DNA of 64,000 bases from Mycoemilia scoparia (Eukaryota > Kickxellomycota > Kickxellomycetes > Kickxellales > Kickxellaceae): NCBI GenBank assembly GCA_027575805.1, contig JANBPU010000072.1:1-64000 (forward strand). Reading direction: 5' to 3'. Numbering within the stretch: the first letter of the stretch is position 1; the number at the start of each line of letters is the position of its first letter. Below are positions 61,023 to 64,000 of the stretch, piece by piece. The position numbers and the translations under genes were made by a program. The notes beneath the pieces were generated by a model. That model was not told the DNA's origin. It was given only the letters and a program-made list of their open reading frames with translations, and searched no databases.

Positions 61023-61149
61023 TATGGATCATAATTTTTGAAGAGATAATTTTTTCTAGTAGGCCAGTTTCATCATGTATATTGGTCAGCCTATATTATT
61101 ATTGGTAAAAGTATAATCTGTTTTAATCACTTCAAAATAACCACCTTTA
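61023..61149 (+). mobile_element. MITE copy 9 (variant core)
   Basis: The left arm TATGGATCATAATTTTTGAA is kept. The core GTATATTGGTCAGCCTATAT pairs with the variant in DPH4 intron 2, not with the common core. The right arm ACTTCAAAATAACCACCTTT is diverged. Confidence 0.75.
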
Positions 61150-61299
61150 TGATTCACCACATATAAGCACCATTCTCCAAGCCGTTTGTAAATATTTGGC
61201 TCTCAATTGCTATGGCTGGTCAATATTGAACTAAAATCGATAAAAACCAGTGCTTGGGTGTTCAAGTGATTGCTCATTCATGTTGTTAATAACTAGCAA

Positions 61300-61419
61300 T
61301 ATGGGTAGCTATATTTGAAGGGTGCCCGTCTGCCAACAGATGGTGATCACTCATTTGACTATGACTTTCCCTATAACCGTTGGTTACCAAAAGGTAACCT
61401 TCAAAAGTTATCGCCCATA
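61300..61419 (+). mobile_element. MITE copy 10
   Basis: The left arm TATGGGTAGCTATATTTGAA and right arm CTTCAAAAGTTATCGCCCAT are inverted repeats. The core TCATTTGACTATGACTTTCC and TTGGTTACCAAAAGGTAACC is the common type. Confidence 0.85.
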
Positions 61420-61454
61420 AATTGTATAATTTCACTTTGGATCAAATGTGTGGT

Positions 61455-61560
61455 AGACAGAAATGGCAGGTTCTCATCAGATTATGGCCCGATTACAAGG
61501 CATTTGCTATGTGCCCCCTGAGGAGCCATTTTTGTCTAAGGCCTTGTGAGCTTTGACCAT
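61455..61560 (-). repeat. Dispersed repeat 2, copy 4 (inverted)
   Basis: On the minus strand it reads ATGGTCAAAGCTCACAAGGC, then CTTAGACAAAAATGGCTCCT, and a GGGCCATAATCTGATGAGAA block, matching the copy at 20845. It lies 36 bp from MITE copy 10. Confidence 0.65.
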
Positions 61561-61867
61561 ATATCACTTGATGCTAATGACTCAGGTGTTAAATAAATAG
61601 CATTGGTGAATACTATTTTGGGATTCTATATAGCCTAGTTATAAAACAAAGGACAAACAACCATTATCGTGCCAACCATATTCATTTATCTAGCTGCAGT
61701 CCAATTAACATGTATAACAATGAGTAGTGGATAATGTGGTATAAATCAATTAAGAATGTTTATATATAGTTAATATATCAGAATTCATTTAAAAATGACA
61801 TACCTAACTCCGGATAATATACACAGGGCGAATATTCTTTCAAAAGGGAGATGAAAGATTATAAGAA

Positions 61868-61987
61868 TATGGATCATAACTTTTGAAGGGTGACTTTTGG
61901 TGGCCACTGATTATGCAGGCAATCCTAGCCAAATGAGTGATCAGAGTCTATTATCAAATGGTAACCCTTCAAAAATAACTACCCATA
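61868..61987 (-). mobile_element. MITE copy 11 (inverted)
   Basis: The arms TATGGATCATAACTTTTGAA and TTCAAAAATAACTACCCATA are inverted repeats. The common core appears on the minus strand: the + strand reads TTTTGGTGGCCACTGATTAT, the reverse of the usual GGCCACCAAAAG. It is the only copy in this orientation. Confidence 0.85.
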
Positions 61988-62879
61988 TGCTCATTAGATG
62001 GCAAATGTATGTGGCCATGAGATCAATAAAGCAGGGTATTCGTATACATTGTTTCTTGAATAACAAAGACAAAAAATAATTTCAGGTTGTTGTTGCATAT
62101 CAAACATTTTGTTAATTGGCCGATCCGAATAGCATGTGACTGCCGTTTTAAATGTCATCTCATTAAATTGCATTTTTGTAGTGTTTTTTTTACTTTTCAT
62201 GTTGGATATGAGCCCCCAGCAATTAAACCCAATCTTATATGTGAACCAGCCCACTGACATTTAATTGTATATGAAAGCAACCAGCTTTAAATGCCAAGGT
62301 AGCCACATCAGCCAGTCAATTGGACATAACCACCATCATCATCCATAAGATTAGCCATTAATTCCTATAAGCGCAACGCTCTTGCTCTATGGTAAATATC
62401 CACATGCCCAGAAGCACGGTAAAATTCATTGTTTCATGAAAGAATTCTGAAAATATACAGATATTTGTAGTATAGTAGCAAGGGTACATTTTTAATTTGG
62501 GAATTAAGGCTTGCATTTACTACAGCAAAAATATCTGGGTCGACCAATCCATAAGCAGAAAGGCCTCTAAGCTGGCAAGGTATATACTGGCCAATTCGGA
62601 TTTTTCTCTGTGGTGGTTCTTTCATTAACAACTAAAAGACAATGCTGAGTATATTGGCCATTTATTTTAGTACTGGGAAAAAAGGAATCGATATATCGCA
62701 TTGCCATCATCAATCATTGGCAGTTGGCATCGTGTTGTGGAGTTCTTGGAATCAGACTAAACACGCCCAACCACATCTGCAAAGCCTTCAGATGCCCACT
62801 TGGTTTATTCTTTTAGGTCCTCCACCACTGTCATCATAAAGACAGACAGACAGTCATCCCACCACAGAAAAAGACAAAT

Positions 62880-62888
62880 ACTATAAAA
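62880..62888 (+). promoter_or_regulatory. TATA box of the secreted peptide gene
   Basis: CTATAAAAA lies about 80 bp upstream of the peptide start codon and is followed by a CT-rich leader. Confidence 0.45.
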
Positions 62889-62962
62889 AGATAGGAGAGT
62901 GTCTTCTTGCCACAACCATCCCAACATCAGCAATTCTCTCTCTCCACCAGCAGCAAGCAACA

Positions 62963-63124
62963 ATGAAGCTCTCATCCAACCTATGCGCTCTCCTCTTCCT
63001 AGCAACAGCCTATGTGGTGAATGCACAGCGTTGTTCCCGGTTATGTGTACTTGACTGTCTTGAAGAAGGAAAACTGTGTGACCCATTCACATGCAAATGT
63101 AGACCTATTCTAGGACAGTCTTAG
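62963..63124 (+). CDS. Small secreted cysteine-rich peptide, CS-alpha/beta (defensin-like) pattern
   Basis: A single-exon ORF of 53 residues. A strong signal peptide (residues 1-21, core LCALLFLATAYVVNA) has probable cleavage after NA, leaving a mature peptide of about 32 residues starting QRCSRLC. Six cysteines have spacing 3, 3, 6, 4 and 1 (C-x3-C-x3-C-x6-C-x4-C-x1-C). The CxxxC plus CxC pair is the signature of the CS-alpha/beta fold of defensins and related short peptides. No propeptide cleavage site (KR) is seen. It may be antimicrobial or an effector; both are inference. The start has purine context (AACAATG), and the preceding 140 bp include ACTATAAAAAGATAGG, a TATA box at about 62880, near 80 bp upstream. 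Confidence 0.65.
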   Translation: MKLSSNLCALLFLATAYVVNAQRCSRLCVLDCLEEGKLCDPFTCKCRPILGQS

Positions 63125-63849
63125 TAATATTAACGATGACCATATTCCAATCACACTCAGGGTTCATTAGCACTGATCTTGGATTATGAAGCGTCTAACA
63201 ACAACACAACTCCACATCAACAGCAACACTGATATAGTATAACGCTCATTTGCAAAACTATTCCTAGTCAATTAGTTTTGTCTTTCTCTATTTATGTGTG
63301 CACAAATATCTTATAGCTCTATACCCACTTTAACAAGGTTTTTATCCACTTATTTGCGTGGTTTTCCCTGTGTACGCACATACACACATTTATATAATAA
63401 CAAATAAACAAGTGTCATAAATTGTTAGCGATTACCACCATAATGTCTATTTTGAAGTGGCCAGAGATTTTGTCAGTGATCAAGCTTATTGTACATAGAA
63501 ACACACAGCAGATCCTTGGGCTTTGGCCCAACCTCAAGCCATTTGCTATCCAGTTCCTGGGAACACGCCATTTTTGTTTAAGGCGTTGGTTGCGAATTTT
63601 GTCCATTATAATCCATTCATTTACCTGTAAAGATATATCCAATACCTTCAAAACAAATATATGACATTTTTGAAATAACCCCATAATTTGCAATGTAAAT
63701 TATAAGCTTTATTAGAAACCTTTAGTTTTAGGATCTCAACAACAAAAACAACCTTATACCTATTTTTTACAATAGCGGTCTTTCTCTCTCCACCCCATAT
63801 TTTTAAACCTCAAACTACACAGGTCAAACTGTGTTACTAATCGACCAAG
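63125..63849. other. Intergenic region with inverted repeat 2
   Basis: Contains copy 5 of repeat 2 (63457-63606). A pyrimidine-rich run (CTTTCTCTCTCCACCCC) at about 63779-63796 precedes the gene at the right edge, as often seen at ribosomal protein genes. Confidence 0.5.
63457..63606 (-). repeat. Dispersed repeat 2, copy 5 (inverted)
   Basis: On the minus strand it reads GGACAAAATTCGCAACCAAC, then GCCTTAAACAAAAATGGCGT, GTTCCCAGGAACTGGATAGC and GGGCCAAAGCCCAAGGATCT, in the same order as the copies at 20845 and 61455. Confidence 0.65.
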
Positions 63850-64000
63850 ATGAAGTAAGTTACCACATACACACACATACCAATACTACTACTACTACTA
63901 CTACTACTACAATACAAGTTTTCACTGCCAATAATCTCTAACTCACAAACGATCCAACTACCAAATCACAAAAACCATTATTACACTAATATATAGGTTA
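63850..64000 (+). CDS. 5' end of a gene cut by the window edge (possibly ribosomal protein S6)
   Basis: Exon 1 is ATGAA (63850-63854), followed by GTAAGTTACC; the intron ends at ATATAG (63996) and exon 2 begins GTTA. The joined start reads Met-Lys-Leu. An intron splitting the second codon of a Met-Lys-Leu start, with a pyrimidine-rich promoter, is the arrangement of yeast RPS6 genes, whose product begins MKL. This is only three residues, so the call is a suggestion. The intron holds a CTA trinucleotide run (63884-63910). Confidence 0.35.
63884..63910. repeat. CTA trinucleotide run
   Basis: About nine ACT/CTA units inside the putative first intron of the right-edge gene. Confidence 0.85.

Larger units (their letters stand above)
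60771..62962. other. Repeat-rich intergenic region
   Basis: About 2.2 kb with three MITE copies (61023-61149, 61300-61419, 61868-61987) and one inverted copy of repeat 2 (61455-61560). No gene was recognised. It separates TFC4 from the secreted peptide gene. Confidence 0.65.

Noticed and set aside
60736..61032. 98-codon minus-strand frame overlapping the TFC4 first exon
   Set aside because: It runs through the TFC4 start and an AT-rich spacer; its composition (Ile, Leu, Phe, Lys) is what AT-rich sequence gives.

Overview
The window is a piece of a fungal nuclear genome. Fungal markers are a fused five-domain AROM shikimate enzyme, a Tim54 homologue, a Skt5/Chs4-type Sel1-repeat chitin synthase activator and an ER Hsp70 ending in HDEL. 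It is AT-rich between genes, has few and short GT-AG introns (73-247 nt in the models built here), and many long genes (AROM, XPB, BiP, PPOX, Fcp1) have none. This fits an early-diverging, zygomycete-grade fungus, but the species cannot be named from the sequence.

Layout, left to right. A multi-pass membrane protein (950-2137); an Skt5/Chs4-like protein (4245-7398); the diphthamide J-protein DPH4, on the minus strand with three exons (8684-7843); an orphan minus-strand ORF (10406-9525); CDC48/p97 (14315-11662); protoporphyrinogen oxidase HEM14 (16884-15154); the TFIIH helicase XPB/Ssl2 (20499-17647); a DNAJC11-like mitochondrial J-protein (23279-21286); an orphan polyQ membrane protein (24078-25301); AROM (26161-31125); the copper chaperone SCO1 with four exons (31511-32738); an orphan type I membrane protein (33806-35530); the CTD phosphatase FCP1 (37060-39618); a 52-aa Cys-rich mini-protein (40387-40545); a three-exon orphan (40841-42644); a DPP III-like metallopeptidase with an odd frame change (43313-45245); the THO subunit THOC3/TEX1 with six exons (46871-45449); BiP/KAR2 (48194-50203); TIM54 (50613-51857); a three-exon gene joining a retrotransposon Gag-like domain to a MATH domain (53766-55987); the TFIIIC TPR subunit TFC4 with four exons (60770-56165); a 53-aa secreted six-cysteine peptide (62963-63124); and the first exon of a gene cut by the right edge (63850-64000), possibly ribosomal protein S6.

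Most genes are unlinked housekeeping functions: mitochondrial biogenesis (SCO1, TIM54, DNAJC11-like, HEM14), protein quality control (CDC48, BiP) and transcription/RNA (XPB, FCP1, THOC3, TFC4). There is no operon logic.

The spacers carry two dispersed repeat families. The first is an approximately 105-127-bp MITE with about 24-bp terminal inverted repeats, eleven copies, one of them inside a DPH4 intron. The second is a degenerate family of about 130-150 bp with five recognisable copies on both strands. The most novel candidates are the Gag-MATH fusion gene, the secreted peptide with a CS-alpha/beta cysteine pattern, and the MITE family with two different cores sharing one set of termini. I saw no rRNA, tRNA or CRISPR array.
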